NCBI GenBank assembly: GCA_003117195.1
Contig: BDSI01000062.1
Span: 227,726 to 291,725, forward strand
Length of the DNA: 64,000 bases
Source of the DNA: Eudorina sp. 2006-703-Eu-15
Lineage: Eukaryota > Chlorophyta > Chlorophyceae > Chlamydomonadales > Volvocaceae
Direction: 5' to 3'
The notes beneath the pieces are model-generated. The model saw only the letters and a list, made by a program, of their open reading frames with translations, did not search any database and had not been told where the DNA came from. A program made the translations under genes and the position numbers. Shown here in pieces: positions 11,111 to 24,400 of this stretch (its first letter is position 1; each line of letters starts with the position of its first letter).

Positions 11111-11945
11111 CTGGATAGTTCAACAATCTGCCGTTTGGGAACTCATGCGGACGCCGTCAGCAAATTCTTGGCGTGTTGGTTGAAAATTGAGAGTATGTTG
11201 GGGTTGGGAGTTGTTAAGCATATTTCCCGCGTACGGCATGCGGAGTCGCTGACCTCGGCCGAAGACCAGGAAGTCTATGGTCGATTCTGTAAATGTGAAG
11301 TAAAACGTGTTGTAAGCAAAGGCTTCACAAATCAGGCCTTTTTTGTTTCACATGTTAGGTCATCGGTGTCAACGCGAGGTCTGATCCTCAACATGCTCCG
11401 ACGCTCTTCCACCCTTTCAACGTAGCTGACATGAAGGGATACAAATTGACTTCATGGCTTGACCATTTTTGGTGCTAGCGTTGAGTGGCGTGCGGCAGCG
11501 ACGGCCTCAGCAGGGAGCTGGGAAAGGCGGATTCAGAGGGCGGTGCTGGAGAAAGTGGCAGCTCGCTGCCAGCATAATCAGCCTGGGCTGTGTCCCGGAC
11601 CTGCGTTGCAACCTGCTCGGCAACCCCGCCATTTTTGGTCGTCGACCGGAGCAGCGACCCAGTTCGAGGACGTCGCCTGCCTTGAAGGCGGCAAGGGTAG
11701 CGTCAGTGGCCGTCGTGAGCTTTTTCGGGCCCGCAAGGCAATGGGGTAGAGCCTTTGAAGTAAAGTGTAATTCTGTCCCTACGTCCAGCGCTCTAGCTCC
11801 TGCCGCGTCCTTTAAGAAGACTGGCCTACTCCGTCAATACAAGTGGTCTTCTGTGTACTGTTTCCGGGCCAGCCGGCAGAGGCGGCTTCCGTGAGCAAAT
11901 CCTGTCGGAGCTGGAAGGCTTCTAGCAGCAGGTGTGCCCGGGGCC
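11111..11945. promoter_or_regulatory. Bidirectional promoter interval between KTI12 and the bromodomain gene
   Basis: The two genes are head to head, with start codons at 11110 (minus) and 11946 (plus). The interval is less GC-rich than the flanking exons and includes AT-richer stretches around 11160-11210 and 11320-11350. No TATA box could be assigned with confidence. A 5' non-coding exon for either gene is possible. Confidence 0.5.
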
Positions 11946-14900
11946 ATGCAGCAGCGCCCGGCGGGCGGCGCCGACGTTTCGGGCTCAATGCCTGATCCTC
12001 TCAGGCAGCCGACGGAGTATCTGCTGGCCTTCCTCAACCGTGTGGCCATTCTGGACAAGGAGGGCTTTTTCCAGCGGCCGGTGCGGGAGGAGGAAGCGCC
12101 AAATTACTACAGCATTATCAAACAGCCGATGTGTTTTGCTGATATGCGTGAAAAGATTCTATCGGGCGCTTACCAGACTTGGCGGCAGCTGCGGGACGAC
12201 TTTAATCTCATCCATGAGAACGCGCGCCGCTTTAATTCAAACAAAACGCTCGTTCACAGGGCAGCTCTAAATCTTCAGAAGAATGGCACGAAAGTCCTGG
12301 CAAATCATGAACTGGAGGTACGCAAGGCGCTGGCGGTGTTGCACCCGCTGGGGACGGGCCCGGCCGCGCCCGGTCAGCCATCGGCAGCGGCGGCGGCCGG
12401 TGCGTCAGCGGGCGACGCCCGCATGGACTGCGCAGCATCGCCCTTGGGGGCGACATACATGCCTGGGTCCATGGCTGACCAGAACGGGGACATCGGCGGC
12501 GGAGCCGATCAGCGGATCAGCTTGTCCGGCCCACCTTCGCCGGAGGCAGGTGCGATTCCGGTCGGCGGCATGGGCCTGCCGCCATCTGGGTCGGCTCCGC
12601 AGCCCTTCCCCTCCGCGCTGGTGTCCCCCGCGCCGCGCGATCCCCTCGTGGGGTACATCTCTGACGAGGAAGACCAGCCCCTGCTGGTCGCGGGCACGGA
12701 CGCCGCGTGCTCAGCCGCAGCGGCGGCGGCCAGTCGGAGCTTGCCCGGCCTGGCACCCGCCCAAGTACTGCCGCTGGACGCGCTGCTCGCACAGCTCCGG
12801 ACCGCGGCAGTGCGCGTTCCGTACGCTCGCCCGGGTCGCAGGAAAGACATGCTCGGGGGCGCCGGCGGGCTGGCCCACGCGGCGCAAGATGCCGCAGCCG
12901 CCGCGGGCGGCGAAGGCCCCCCGGGCAGCGCGCCGCGGCCGCCGATGGGGGCGGCGGTGTCGAGTCGGGAGTGGCGCCAGGCGCGACGGCCTGTCGAGCT
13001 CAGGGCCCGGTGGCTGGAGCTGCGGATGCTCGAGCTCCGGAGCCAGCAGGAGCGGTTGCAGAGTCAGATCACCTGGCTGCAGCAGCGCAATGCAGCGGGC
13101 GGGGAAGGGCTTGCCGAAGCGGCGCTGGCGGCAGGACTGGGCCGGCCTGCGGTCGGGGTGCTGACGGCGGCCTCTGGGCTGGCCGCGGCGCCATGCAGCG
13201 CGGAGCGGGAGGCCCTGGGCGCGGCAGCCGGGGAGTTCCTGGCGGCAGGTCACGTCTCCGGCGCGTTGTACTTCAGGTTACGAGCCGTGCCGTCGGCCGC
13301 GCACGTGCTGAACACGTCATCGGACGCCGTACCGCACGGCGGCGGCACGGGTTCGGGCGGTGCGGCAACGGGAGGCGCGGTGGTTTCGGAGCTGTCCGCA
13401 GTTGCTGCAACGGCGGCTGGAGCCCCGGCGGGTGCGGCGGCCGGATCCCTGCCGCAGCAGCCTCCGGCTGGCGCGGGATCGGAGGCCGTCACTTCGGGAC
13501 AGGCGGCTGGGGAGCAACGGGGTGCCGTGTCGCCTCAGTCGCCGTCAGCTCCCGGCAGCCAGTCGCAACCGCGGCGGCCGCTAGTCGTCTCGCCATCCCA
13601 GCTGCCGCCAGTCGATGAGGGGGACTCGGACAAAATGTTGCCAGGCGCCATCTTCGCTTCTCTGGACCTGCTGGAACAGCGGCTCTCGGTTGTACGGTCG
13701 CGCCTGCAAGAGTCGTACAAATTTGACCCAAATCGGCTTGCGGTGGGCCGGACACAGGGGCCCTATGCAGGTCGTGTGTCCAGCTACCAGCTGCACACCT
13801 CGGGCTCCCTGGCGGGGGGGCCAGCGGCGGGGGGCCCGCAGCAGCTGCTGACGTCGGGGGCGGGCGCCGCGGCGGCGGCGCACGGCGCCGTCAAGCGCCA
13901 GTCCAGCGGGCAGGGCCGGCGACCCTCCAGCTTGACTGTGCTGACGCGCTTCGACTCTATGAGCCTGCCAAGCTGCAAGAGCATCGGCACTGCCGGGGGC
14001 GGCAAGCGGAAGCGCAGTGAGGTCGAACTGCTGACGGGCGAAATGGGGACACCGCTGGCATCGTACGCCCGTACGTCCATGGACAGAAGCGCGGTATGTA
14101 CCGTATGATCACGGCATGATGGCGGGAGGGTGTGAGGAGCACTTGCAATCGGGGCCGGGGTCTGCGACGGAGCGGCGCAGGACGTGTCTGTGCGGGCCTG
14201 CTGATTGGCTCTGGGAATGTGTCAGCGCAGTTGCATGCGGGAGCTGGTTCTTCTGCTGGAGCTGGTTCTTCTGCTGTACGTGGGGGACTCGTTCAGCGCG
14301 TTCAGTGTAGTCTGGGGCGCAGTTCCGCATGGGGCCCTTGGGTGCTGGGCTGCCTTCTCGTTTGCGCTCGCTCTCCCGAGGCGTTCTAGCTCTCATCGCT
14401 TGGGCGCGTTTTGAAGCGCTCTGCGCCGGGCTCACCGTTCTCCCTGTGTGCATGCCCTCTTCTCCCCTCGGCGCGCGGCGCGCCCCCCCCGTCTCCGAAC
14501 TGCAGTCCATGGGCGCCGGCGCCATCGTCATCCCGCCGGTCCGGGAGCTGCAACCGGACGAGTTCCGGGCGCGTATCGTTGCGGCGACCACCTGGTCGCA
14601 ACACTACCACACGATAGGTGGGTGGGTTGTATGATAATTACTATGCAGTACCCTAAAGTATGAGATGGGTGCGGCGCATGGCGCAGCGCAGCACTGGGTC
14701 GGAAGGAGAGGCAGACCCGGACCAGCCACGGGTGACTGTCAGGAGAACCTACAAAACAACAGAACGTATAGCAGTGCGCGGTAACAGCAGATGAAGTTAA
14801 ACACGGCACGGGGAGGGTTAACAGCAGGGGGGGTGCGGGCGCCAGCACAGCAGCGGAAGAGAGTGGAGCATTTGGGCCGAGCGGGTCGGCCTCATGGCCC

Positions 14901-17900
14901 TCCGTCGCGCGTGCTCAGACCCGAGCCGCAACGGCTTTGAAAAGCCAATGCGTGGTGCTTTTGTCTGAGAAATACTGTCGAGATTGGTATGGTAATGTTA
15001 CTGTGTGCAAGACGCGACGCCGAGAGGGGTGTATAAGGCCTGGAAACGAGCCGAGATTAAACCCGGTCTGCCCGTCTGCCCACCGCGCCACAGGACCGTC
15101 CGCGCTCGAAAACGTCCCGCCGGAGATCATGTCGGTGCTGCGCAAGCGCCGCCGGCGGGGCTTCTGCCTCCCCTCGGGGGACGACTTCTCGGAGGACCCC
15201 GCCCTGGGGGCGGCGGCGGGCTTTGGCCGCGGCGGCGTTTTCTCCTTGGGCATGTCGGACGATGAGGCGCTTCTGATGGGCGGCGGCTGCCTGGCGGGTC
15301 CCGGCGGCCTGCCGGCGGGGGCCTACAGCGACAGCGGCCTGGGTGACGATGAGGGCACCAGCGGTAGCAGCAGTGAGGACACGGGCGACGAGGCGTATGC
15401 GGCCCGGCACCGGATCATGGAGGAGGAGGAGCACCGACGGTATGCGGCGGTGATGGCAGGTGGGTAGCGGTGGATGCGGACGCGCGGGCGGCGGTGGCCG
15501 GAGGGGACGGGGTACAGGCAACTGGTGGGCAACGATGAACTGAGGCTGCTGAGACTGCCAGAGCAGAAAGGGGGTGGGATGGGGTATCGGTTATCGGTTT
15601 GTTGCACTTTTGCGGTTTCGCAGTCTATATTGACAAAAAGTGGGATGGGGTATAGGAAATTGGTAAACTTTGGGGGATGGGGTGGGGAGGCAGGCCCCCG
15701 CGGTTGGGCCGACCGGCTCTGTAGCGGCTTGTGAGTTGCGTGTAAGGGGGTCAATGGGGTGGGCTAGAGTTGGGTTCGTGTGGGCGGGACTGCGGGGCAT
15801 GCAGGGCGGTGGGTGTGCCGGTTCGGGCGCGGGACCAGTCGGCGTGGATTATCCTGCTGCCCTCGTTGCGGGCTGTTCTCCTGCACCCGACCTCCGCAGC
15901 CCGGGCTGCTGCACCCAGTATCTGACAGGTAGTAACCGGGAGGAGGCGCGCTGGCCGTTGGGGACGGGGCCAGTTGCGGCGCACTGCGTTGTGTCCAGCA
16001 GCCCCTCCACGCCGTGCGTGGAATTTCGCCTAGCGCACGTTAGTTCATTGGTTCATTGGCTGGTTACGGGTTCAATTGTGTCCATGTCACCCACATGCTG
16101 GCCCGCCCGTTGGGTGCGTAACTGCTTATAGAGCTCGCTCCGAAACCCATCCCCCTGTGCATGACCCGTACACGCCCTGAAATGCAGAGGGCCAGAGGCG
16201 CCGCAACAAGGGCGGCAGCAACGCCAACCAGCAGCAGAATCAGGGCGGGGGATCCAGCGGTGCAGGGCCCTCCGGTCAGGCGAAGGACCGAGCCAAGGTT
16301 GGTAACAAAACCCCGCGGTACAGCAACAGCTTCAAGCTCAAAGAGGGGCTCATGCTGGTTCCGCCGGAACTGCCGCCGGACAGCGCCGACTTCGGACCAC
16401 CGTCCGCCATGTACGGTATGTACCCGGCGTACCCGCCGTACCAGTCATCAATGGTGGGCGCTCCGATGGCGTCGGCAACTCTGCCGCCGACCCCTGGGTC
16501 ATCGACCGCGATGATGGCGCATCCCCAGCCAGTCGTGGTGCAACAGGCCTTTGCGCAGCGCACCTCCTCCCCGCCAGCCGTGCTGCAAATCTCCCCGCCA
16601 GGGGCACTGGGGCTAGGGCTGCAGCGACAGGCGACGGCGGGCGCGCCGTTCGCGGCGACCTCCACGGCAGCGATGTTGCCGCCGCAGGCACTGCCGCCGA
16701 CGAGTCCGGCAGCGGCGCTGGCGGGGCCGGGCAGGCCACCTGCGCAGCTACCACGCCAGGCCTCGCAGCAACAGCTTCTGCCGCAACTGCAGCAACAGCA
16801 GCAACAGCCGCAGCAGCAACAAGAACCACCGCCGCCGCCCCAGCAGCAACAGCAGCAAGCTCAGCAACAACAGACCTCAACGCAGCAGCAACAGCAGCCT
16901 CCACCTCATGTGGCTCAATCGCTGCCGCAACCTCGTGCCGCAGCGGCGGAGGTGGATGCTGGTTCAGGTGGCGCCCAAGAGCCGCCACCTGTTGCCTCGC
17001 AGCGGCTACCGCCGCCACCATCACCGCCACCGCCGCAGCCGCAGCCGCCGGGGGCACAGCCCGCGGACTCCCGGCCTCCGAGGCCGCATCCAGACGGGCA
17101 GGCACAGGGCCAGAGCCAGCAACAGCCGCAGCCACAGCAGCAGGAACAGCAGCAACAACAATTAGCGCCACAGACGTCGCAGCCGCCGCCTCAGCAGCAG
17201 CAGCAGCAGCCGCAGGAGCGGCAATCGCCCGAATCCGATGGGTCGTTGAATGTGGCGGCGCTACCACCGCCGCCGCCGCAGCCGAAGCAGCAGGAAGGTC
17301 AACCGGCAGCGGACCTGGCGCAACGCACAGAGGCACCTGGCGAGGGAGGGAAGGCGGCGGCTGCACCGGCGGCGGCGGATGGGGGCCCTGGGGCCGAACC
17401 GTCGCCAAGCGCGGACGCTGCACCCGCCGCGACGGAGGCCGCCGCAGCGGCGGCGCCCGCGGACGCGGCCGCGGCGGCGCCCCCGGTAACAGATGCCGAC
17501 AAGGCCGCGGTGTCGACTGGTGCATCCGCAGGGGATCCTGCAGGCGGCGCAGCGCCGCCGCCGGCGGCCGTGGGGAGTGACGGAGCTGCGGAGGGGGCTT
17601 TGCCAGTCGGTGGGTCGACACAGGAGGCCCCAGCCTCAGCGGCGGCCGGGGACGACGGAGGCACCGCCACCGCCGCCGCGGCTGCTGCGGGCAACGGCGA
17701 CGGAGCCGCAGCGACGAACCCGCAGGCTGCCACAGCAACACCTGCCGCAGCGGCGGCGGCGGCGCCGACGGCAGAGGCCGCTGCTGAGGCGCAGCCGGGC
17801 GCCAAGGCCGGCAACGGCGCAGCGCCGGCTGCCGCAGCGGCAGCGGCGGCCGCGGGCCAGCCTCAGCTCTCCGCGTTGGCGGGTCTAGGACCACAGTCAG

Positions 17901-19156
17901 CCGCGGCGTTGTTGGCGAATCCGGCGGCAGCGGCGATGCTCGCGCAGTCCCCCGCTATGTCGATGCAGTTCCTTTCTGGCGTGCCAGGGCTGTCCGCCGC
18001 CACAGGAACGAGCGGATCCAACAACGCCCTGACCGCCGCCGCGACGTCCATCCTGCTCGCCGCCGCCGCCGCCGCGCAGGCCGGCGGCCAGAGCGCGGCC
18101 AGCAGCCTGATGGGCACAGCGCGGACCAACGCGCTGCAGCAGCTGGCTGCCGGCACGCCGGCGGCACAGGTGTTCGCCAACGCCGCGGCCGCCGCCGCGG
18201 CGGCGGCCGCGGGCGCGGGCGCGGCAACGCCCTCCGCCGGCGCCGCAGCGGCGCTGGGGGCCGGCGGCGTCGGGCAGCAAGGCAAGGCGCAGCAGGCGCC
18301 GCCGCTTTTCACCGCCGCCGCGTCAGCTCGGGGCTTGGCCTCGTTGCAAGGCTCCGCGCAGAACCAGGCGGCGCTCGCCGCGGCGGCGGCGGCGGGCGGT
18401 CTCGGCGGCCTCGGCGGCCTCGGCAACCTGCCCGCGGCCTTCCAGTCCTTCCACGGCTTCTCGTCGTCTCTGGCGGGTGTGCCGAGCTTCAACCTGAACC
18501 TGGCCGGCGGGGGTTTGGGCCTGGGGCTCACGACCACGGGGCAGCGGCTGCCCGACGGCCTCGGGGGGATGGGCATAATGGCTCAGGGTGCACACCAGCA
18601 ACTGCTCCAACAGCACCTCCAACACCTGCAGCAGCAGCACCAGCAGCAGTTGCAGCAGCAGCAGCAACAACAGCAGCAACAGCAGCAGCAGGGCATGCCA
18701 GCGCCCGCGCAGCGGCAGGGGCAGACGGGTCAGGCGGAGGGCGGTCGTGGCGCGGGCCGCGGTCGCCGCCCCAGCCGTGCCGCGGCCGCCGCGGCCGCCG
18801 CGGCCGCCGCCGCGGTGGTGGAGGACGACGACGACGACGAGGACTGGGGGGAGGACGAGGAGGAGGAGGAGGCCGCGAGCCCCAGCTCCAGAACCCGGCG
18901 GTCCGCTCGGATGCAGCGGCGCAGCAGCAACGGGGTGCGGGGCGGGGAGGGGCACGGCAACGGCGGCGCGCCGGAGGCCACCCGGCAGCCGAAGCGCCGC
19001 GCGGCGAAGGGCGCGCACAACTGGGCGGTGCTGCTGGCCAGTGACAGTAGCGAGGAGGAAGAAGACGAGGACTGGGGGTCGAGGAGTGGCGGGGGACGCA
19101 GGCCGCCTCCTGAGGGCGGACGGGGGCGGGGCCGGGGGCGCAGGTCAGCCGCGTAA
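11946..19156 (+). CDS. Bromodomain protein with WLELR helix and PEHE/KANSL1-like segments, Gln/Ala-rich (4 exons)
   Basis: Exons are 11946-14093, 14506-14617, 15094-15459 and 16188-19156, 1,864 residues, with all phases matching. Residues about 20-115 form a bromodomain, an acetyl-lysine reader: FFQRPV, APNYYSIIKQPMCFADM and a C-terminal helix with NARRFNSNKT, which supplies the usual binding Asn. About residues 345-385 are a Leu/Arg/Gln helix with RARWLELRMLELRSQQERL. Exon 2 gives AIVIPPVRELQPDEF and exon 3 ends EDTGDEAYAARH; these resemble the PEHE-type region of KANSL1/MSL1 proteins, which tether histone acetyltransferases, but that is my inference. Exon 4 is Gln-, Pro- and Ala-rich, then basic (GRGRRPSR), then strongly acidic (Asp/Glu runs), ending in RG repeats. 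A nuclear chromatin role is likely. The ATG at 11946 is the first usable start; a further 5' exon cannot be excluded. Confidence 0.88.
14618..15093 (+). other. Intron 2 of the bromodomain gene
   Basis: The donor is ATAG|GTGGGT and the acceptor CCACAG|GACC. Nothing else recognisable lies inside. Confidence 0.8.
15460..16187 (+). other. Intron 3 of the bromodomain gene
   Basis: The donor is GGCAG|GTGGGT and the acceptor AATGCAG|AGGG. It holds two copies of GTGGGATGGGGTAT, at about 15574 and 15640, and a CTGCCAGAGC block at about 15555 distantly like dispersed family C. No exon was seen inside it. Confidence 0.75.
16780..17220 (+). repeat. CAG/CAA-rich coding tract (poly-Gln)
   Basis: Runs of CAG and CAA codons in exon 4 of the bromodomain gene encode Gln-rich segments mixed with Pro. 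A second Gln tract lies at 18590-18690 and long GCN (Ala) tracts between. They stay in frame, so the expansions are constrained by translation. Confidence 0.85.
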
Positions 19157-21460
19157 GGACGGGCCCGGGGGTGCTGCGGGCGCGTCAGGGTTTCGAGTGC
19201 ACGTGGGCCGTCGGACACGGGTCGTCGGCGTCGTGCTGGGGTTGATATTGGTTGGGATCCCTTGGCGAGCACAGCACAGCACAGCATGCGCTTGGAACAT
19301 GCTGTGTGTTGTGGACGCTCGTGCGGTTGGCTCCGCTGGTGATATGCCACACCCGCCTCGCGACGCCGTCGTCGGTCTGCCGTCCGGGGAAAGGGCGGCT
19401 TTGGTGGCAGCGCAGCCGCGCGGCACGGCAGGAACAAATGAATCGTTGCGACGGGGGTTCTCTCTGCTCTCTGCTTTCCCTTTTGGTGCTGCAGTTGTGT
19501 TGATGATCGTAGTAGTGGGGTGTGCGGCATGGGGTGGGAAGGTGGCGTTAGCGGCGGCGGCGGCGGGTGGCCGCGTCACAGCGAACGACCCACACAGTCA
19601 CGGACATTGCCCCTGCGTGCTTCTCTCTTGTTCCTTGATGTCCTCTTCTGTGCTCCTCTGCTGTGCTCCACCGGCTGAGTGCTGTCGACCTTCACACTGC
19701 AACCACCCCAAACCCACACTCTACTTGGTGACCAAGTGTTGGGATTGACCGGGGTCCGCGCTGGGCTTGGCTGGTTTCCGTTTCTCACCACCGCACCTCC
19801 CCAGTCCCCACGCCGCGCCATCGCCGGGGCCTGTCCCCGCGCCACCCCCCGGGGGTCGAGAGGGCAGCATCGCGGTGCAGAGCGCGTGCGGTCTTCCGCA
19901 GCAGCCGATACGGGTGGCTCCCCTGTGATGGCATACTGACTGACTGACTGACTGACTGACTCTCGTTCTCGTGAGGCCCTCGCGAAGCTTCTTGTGCGCC
20001 ATCATGATAGGTCGCGTGGCCGCGTGCGGGGGGAGGGGATGTGTGTATAAGAACTGAGCCGCGGAGAACGAGGGGTCCAGCTCGACCGTCGAGGGTGTAT
20101 GTGTGTGTGTGTGATTTCCTTTGCACGGTCATGTTTGCGGAACCCCCTCTGTGTGTGTGCGTGTGTGTGTGTGGATATGCGTGTGTGTGTGCGAGCAGAG
20201 TGGGTGCCGGTGTCGGCGTCGGTGTCGCCCGGTGTGTCCTTTACGATGGTGTTGACGCGGCGAGGCGAGGCGAGGAGGCGGCGGCCCTGGCAATGGGCCC
20301 CTCCGTCCGCGCGGAATGCGTCGGAGCAAGCCCGCTTAGGAAAGGGGGCTGCGGCGCTGGCGTTTGTGCACATCTAGGGATTGGTTGACTCGTTGGACAG
20401 AGGTGTACGGCACGGTACAGTGCGGTGCGGTACACTCACAAATCTGCCCTGCCCCACCGTTGGATGGAAGGCGGCAACAGACCGCGCTTGAACACCCTCT
20501 AACATGACACGCACGCGTTTATCTGAAACAAACCACGACTGTGACGATGGGGTGGGCAGGGGGGTGGGCTGGTCAGCGGCTGTGACACACCGCTCATGAG
20601 GGGGAGGTGCGCGCCGGGAGCACTGGGAAGGGCTTGCGGGCCTCTAGGCTTGGTTTGATTTGATCCCATGAGGGTGTGTGGATAGGGTCATATGAGGTCG
20701 CTCGCCCGTCGCCAGTGGAATGGCGCCCGTGGGGTGGGGGGGGTCAGGGGTCGCCCGTGGGTCGCGGTCGGCGACGAATGGGCAGCGGCGACTGCTGCCC
20801 GCTGCAGAGAGCGCCCTGGTGATGATTGGGATTCTCTATTATTGTGATGTCGCGGGTGAGGGGCATTTAGCCGGCTCTCGATTCTGGCCGGGTATGGCCG
20901 ATGCAGGCCCGGCTCTACTGTAACTGGTGAATCATCATCCGGGCGTTAACATGCGCTATACACTTGTCGGTAGGTTGAGCTACTGAAGTGAAACCCTCAG
21001 TTACCAGCACCTCTTTCGGAAGAGCGAGGGAGCCTGCCGCAAGGTGGGCTAATCGCTAGCTTTGCTCATGGAAATCATATCCTGAGCTGTGACAGCTTGA
21101 TCGACGAGATTCAAATTCCTCGTGCTTTCCGAATACTACATGACGTGGAGTGTGTTAATCCCTGTTAACCGCCTTCCATCTTGTGGTCTGGGCCGACAAT
21201 TGGCGATGGGGCGTTTACGACTTTACGTTACGCATCGTACCGGAACTGTCATCCGTTGTGTCCTATTGCGCAGACATAACGCTCATTGTCATACCACATT
21301 CTACACCCGTAAATGTGGCTGGTAAATTTAACTTTGCGTACAGGTGACAGGGGCGGTTTGCCGAGGCCATCGACCCTCGACCGTGCGTTTACGGGGTAGG
21401 CCTGCTCCTTCGTTTGACTACTTCATTAACGAGAAAATATCTATCTTGCATCCGGACAAA
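19157..21460. other. Bromodomain gene 3' UTR and FAD2 upstream region
   Basis: The first plus-strand TGTAA after the bromodomain stop is at 20919-20923, implying a 3' UTR of about 1.77 kb. Five GACT units lie at 19937-19960 and GT microsatellites at about 20098-20112 and 20150-20190. AACTGAGCCGCGG near 20053 also occurs near 28640, with a close variant near 62259. No coding exon was found. From 20940 to 21460 the sequence is more AT-rich, which fits the FAD2 promoter and 5' UTR. Confidence 0.5.
20919..20923 (+). terminator. Candidate poly(A) signal TGTAA for the bromodomain gene
   Basis: This is the first TGTAA on the plus strand after the stop at 19156 and fits the algal poly(A) signal. The 3' UTR would be long. 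Confidence 0.4.
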
Positions 21461-24400
21461 ATGGCGGTCGCCAAGCGGAGGTCCAAAGGGTCGTCTGATG
21501 ATCGCTCGCTTGAAAATGCGCTCGGCGTGCGGAGGGAACGATATCCGTCCAGCCCTCCAACCTTTACCCTGGGAGATATTCGGAAGGCCATTCCGCCGCA
21601 TTGCTTCAAGCGGTCTGTGGTCAAGAGTCTGAGCTACCTGGTCAGTTGTCGGCCTTCCACGCCGAACCAGTCGACCTGCTTGCGCGTTTGTATGTCCAGG
21701 AGCAAACAAGCCTCAATATTCCTCATGGCCCAACCCACATCCCGCAGGCTGTAGATGTACTGCTGGTTGTTCTGTTGGGCTACGCCTCGACATGGATTGA
21801 CCAACCAGTTGTCCCCAGGTGCGACTCCGCAACGACCAGATTACGTTCTTGGCTGCATGTGTCCCGGGGTCCCCGCTGAACCCGTGACCTCTGCCATAGC
21901 ATATTCCTGCCTGGGCGTACATCCGGGGGGATAAGGTACCGGCAACCGTTACAGTGAGGCTCCAGACCCCATCGCGGAGCCAGCGAGCCACACGCACCAA
22001 TCACGCGCCTCAGAGCACGTCGGGGCTGTTCGTTAGGGGCGGCGGATGAACCGAACTCTGGGCGGCCTGGGAGGGGTTGGTCTAAAACAAACACACAACA
22101 CAAACCTGATACCTACATCTCTCATCATGTTTCCTGCAGTCAGCAGGCATCGTTATCCCCCTCCGCCCCCTCCTGCCCCCGGCCCCAACCTCCTCCACAC
22201 ATCCACGCGCCGGGACCCCACCCCACCCTAACCCAACCCCCGTCATGCAACCAGGTGGCTGGCCTACGGGCTGCTGTGGCCCCTGTACTGGTTCTGGCAG
22301 GGCGCCGTGGCGACGGGCGTGTGGGTCATCGCGCACGAGTGCGGCCACGGCGCCTTCTCCGACTCGGAGGCGCTCAACGACGGCGTCGGCCTGGTCTTCC
22401 ACTCGCTGCTGCTCGTGCCCTATTACAGCTGGTGAGCGTTACGGCGGGATGCCGAATGCCCCAGTCCGCGAGTTCCTGTCCTTACTCATCCCTCAGTCAT
22501 CCCTCATTCATGCCCGCTCATCCCCAGTCATTTCCCCACGCATCCTGGCTCATGCCCACTCCGCGGTCAGTTTGCGTAGGCGGGCCCCTGTAACGCTCAG
22601 TTGTACTCCTCCCTCCCCTCCTCCTCCTCCTCCTCCTGCCCCTCCTCCTCCTGCTCCACACCGCCCCGCAGGAAGCACTCCCACCGCCGCCACCACCAGC
22701 ACACCGGCAGCACCGAGCTAGATGAGGTGTTCGTTCCCTCCATCAAGCCGCCGGGCACCAAGGTGTGAGACCCACCTCACCCAACACAGCCGCCCCACAC
22801 GCCCAACACAGCTGTCCCTCCCCGCACGTATGCCACTGCGCCTCATGAAGCCAAGCTCCCGCGCAGCCCAGCTGAGATCGCCTTGCCTGGGATCGGTAGA
22901 TTGCCATTCATGCACCCCACACACACACACACACACCACACACACACACACTCTCGGGTTGCACTTCTAAACACACACTCTCCTGCGCTGCCTACCTAAG
23001 AAACACACACCGGCGGCACTCTGTCCATCGCTTGGAGTTGCTTGCAAGCCACTCCAGGAGGGGGCCCGCCCTCCAGGGGACACACTGATGGAGCGCCGCA
23101 CCGCGTCGTCAGCCCGATCCTCGGAGGGGGTGGGGGTGCGGCACTCCTGCCCGATTGCAACATTGCATAGATCATCTGCGCCACCGCTGGCGCCGCCGTG
23201 TCACCGATGTCATGCTTGACGGGGAGCTTGGAGCACCCCGCTGCGGCGCCACACCGCCTTCCCTTGAGTCGCCTCCCCTTGGGCCGCGCCTCCTAGCCGC
23301 TCCGACCCGCAGATCCGACCTTACTCCCCGCCTCCCCCGCCGCGCTTTCCCGCCTCCCCTTGGCTCTCCCCCTTTCCTGCCTTTCCCGACACGACGCTGC
23401 TTTCCTGCCTTCCCCCGACCCCCCTGACCCGCCCTCCCCCGACCCCCCTGACCCGCCCTCCCCCGACCCCCCTGACCCGCCCTCCCCCGACCCCCCCTGA
23501 CCCGCCCTCCCCCGCAGGCGCCCTGGTTCCAGAAGCTCGCAATGTACCGGGTGGGTCACATCCTCTTCCAACAGGTCCTCGGGTGGCCGCTCTACCTGCT
23601 GTTCAACGTGTCCGGCCACTACTACGAACGGTGAGCGCCCCTGGGGGTTGGAGGCGCCATGAAGGGAGGGGCTGGGGGGGCCATGAAGGGGGCCGGCTGG
23701 GGGGGGGGCCATGAAGGGAGGCGGCTAGGGGGCGCCGGGCAGGGGCCCGGGGCAAGGACAGGGGGCTGGGGCAAGGACAGGGGGAGTGTGGGGTTCGGGG
23801 AGCCATGAAGCCGGCGGCAGGGTTCGCGGGGAGCTGGGAGCACGCGCTGGGGGCGGCGGCGAGGTAAGGACGGAAGCGCTGGGGCATTGCCGTACAGGAC
23901 TGCGCGGATTCGAATCCAGGATCTGGGGGGCTTCCCTTGGGGCTGTACAGCCCGGGGAGGGCGCGGCGAGCCCGCCCTGTAACGCACCGGCAGAGCAGTA
24001 CGGCATCACGGTAACCACAGCACAGACCAAACACCCTCCGTCTGCCACCGGCCACCCGTCCGTCCTCACAATCCGCCCGCCCCACCGATTCCCCTCGCGC
24101 GCCACCCAACTACCAACTACCAACTGTTGCGAGCGAACCCAAGGTGGGCGAACCACTTCGACCCCTCCTCGCCCATCTTCACCACCAAACGCGAGCGGAT
24201 GGAGGTGATGATCAGTGACGTGGCGCTGGGGGCCGTCATCGCGGGCCTGGTGGCGCTAGCGCGTGCCTTCGGGACCGCCTGGCTCGTCAAGACCTACCTC
24301 ATCCCCTACCTCGTCGTCAACCACTGGCTGGTGGGTGCACGGTGCCCCGCGCCGTACATCGCACCGTACAGCAGTACGATTGTTCCTGGTTGTTGTACTG

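Noticed and set aside
16350..17894. A 514-codon open frame opposite bromodomain exon 4
   Set aside because: It is the complement of Ala/Gln codon runs in a well-supported exon.
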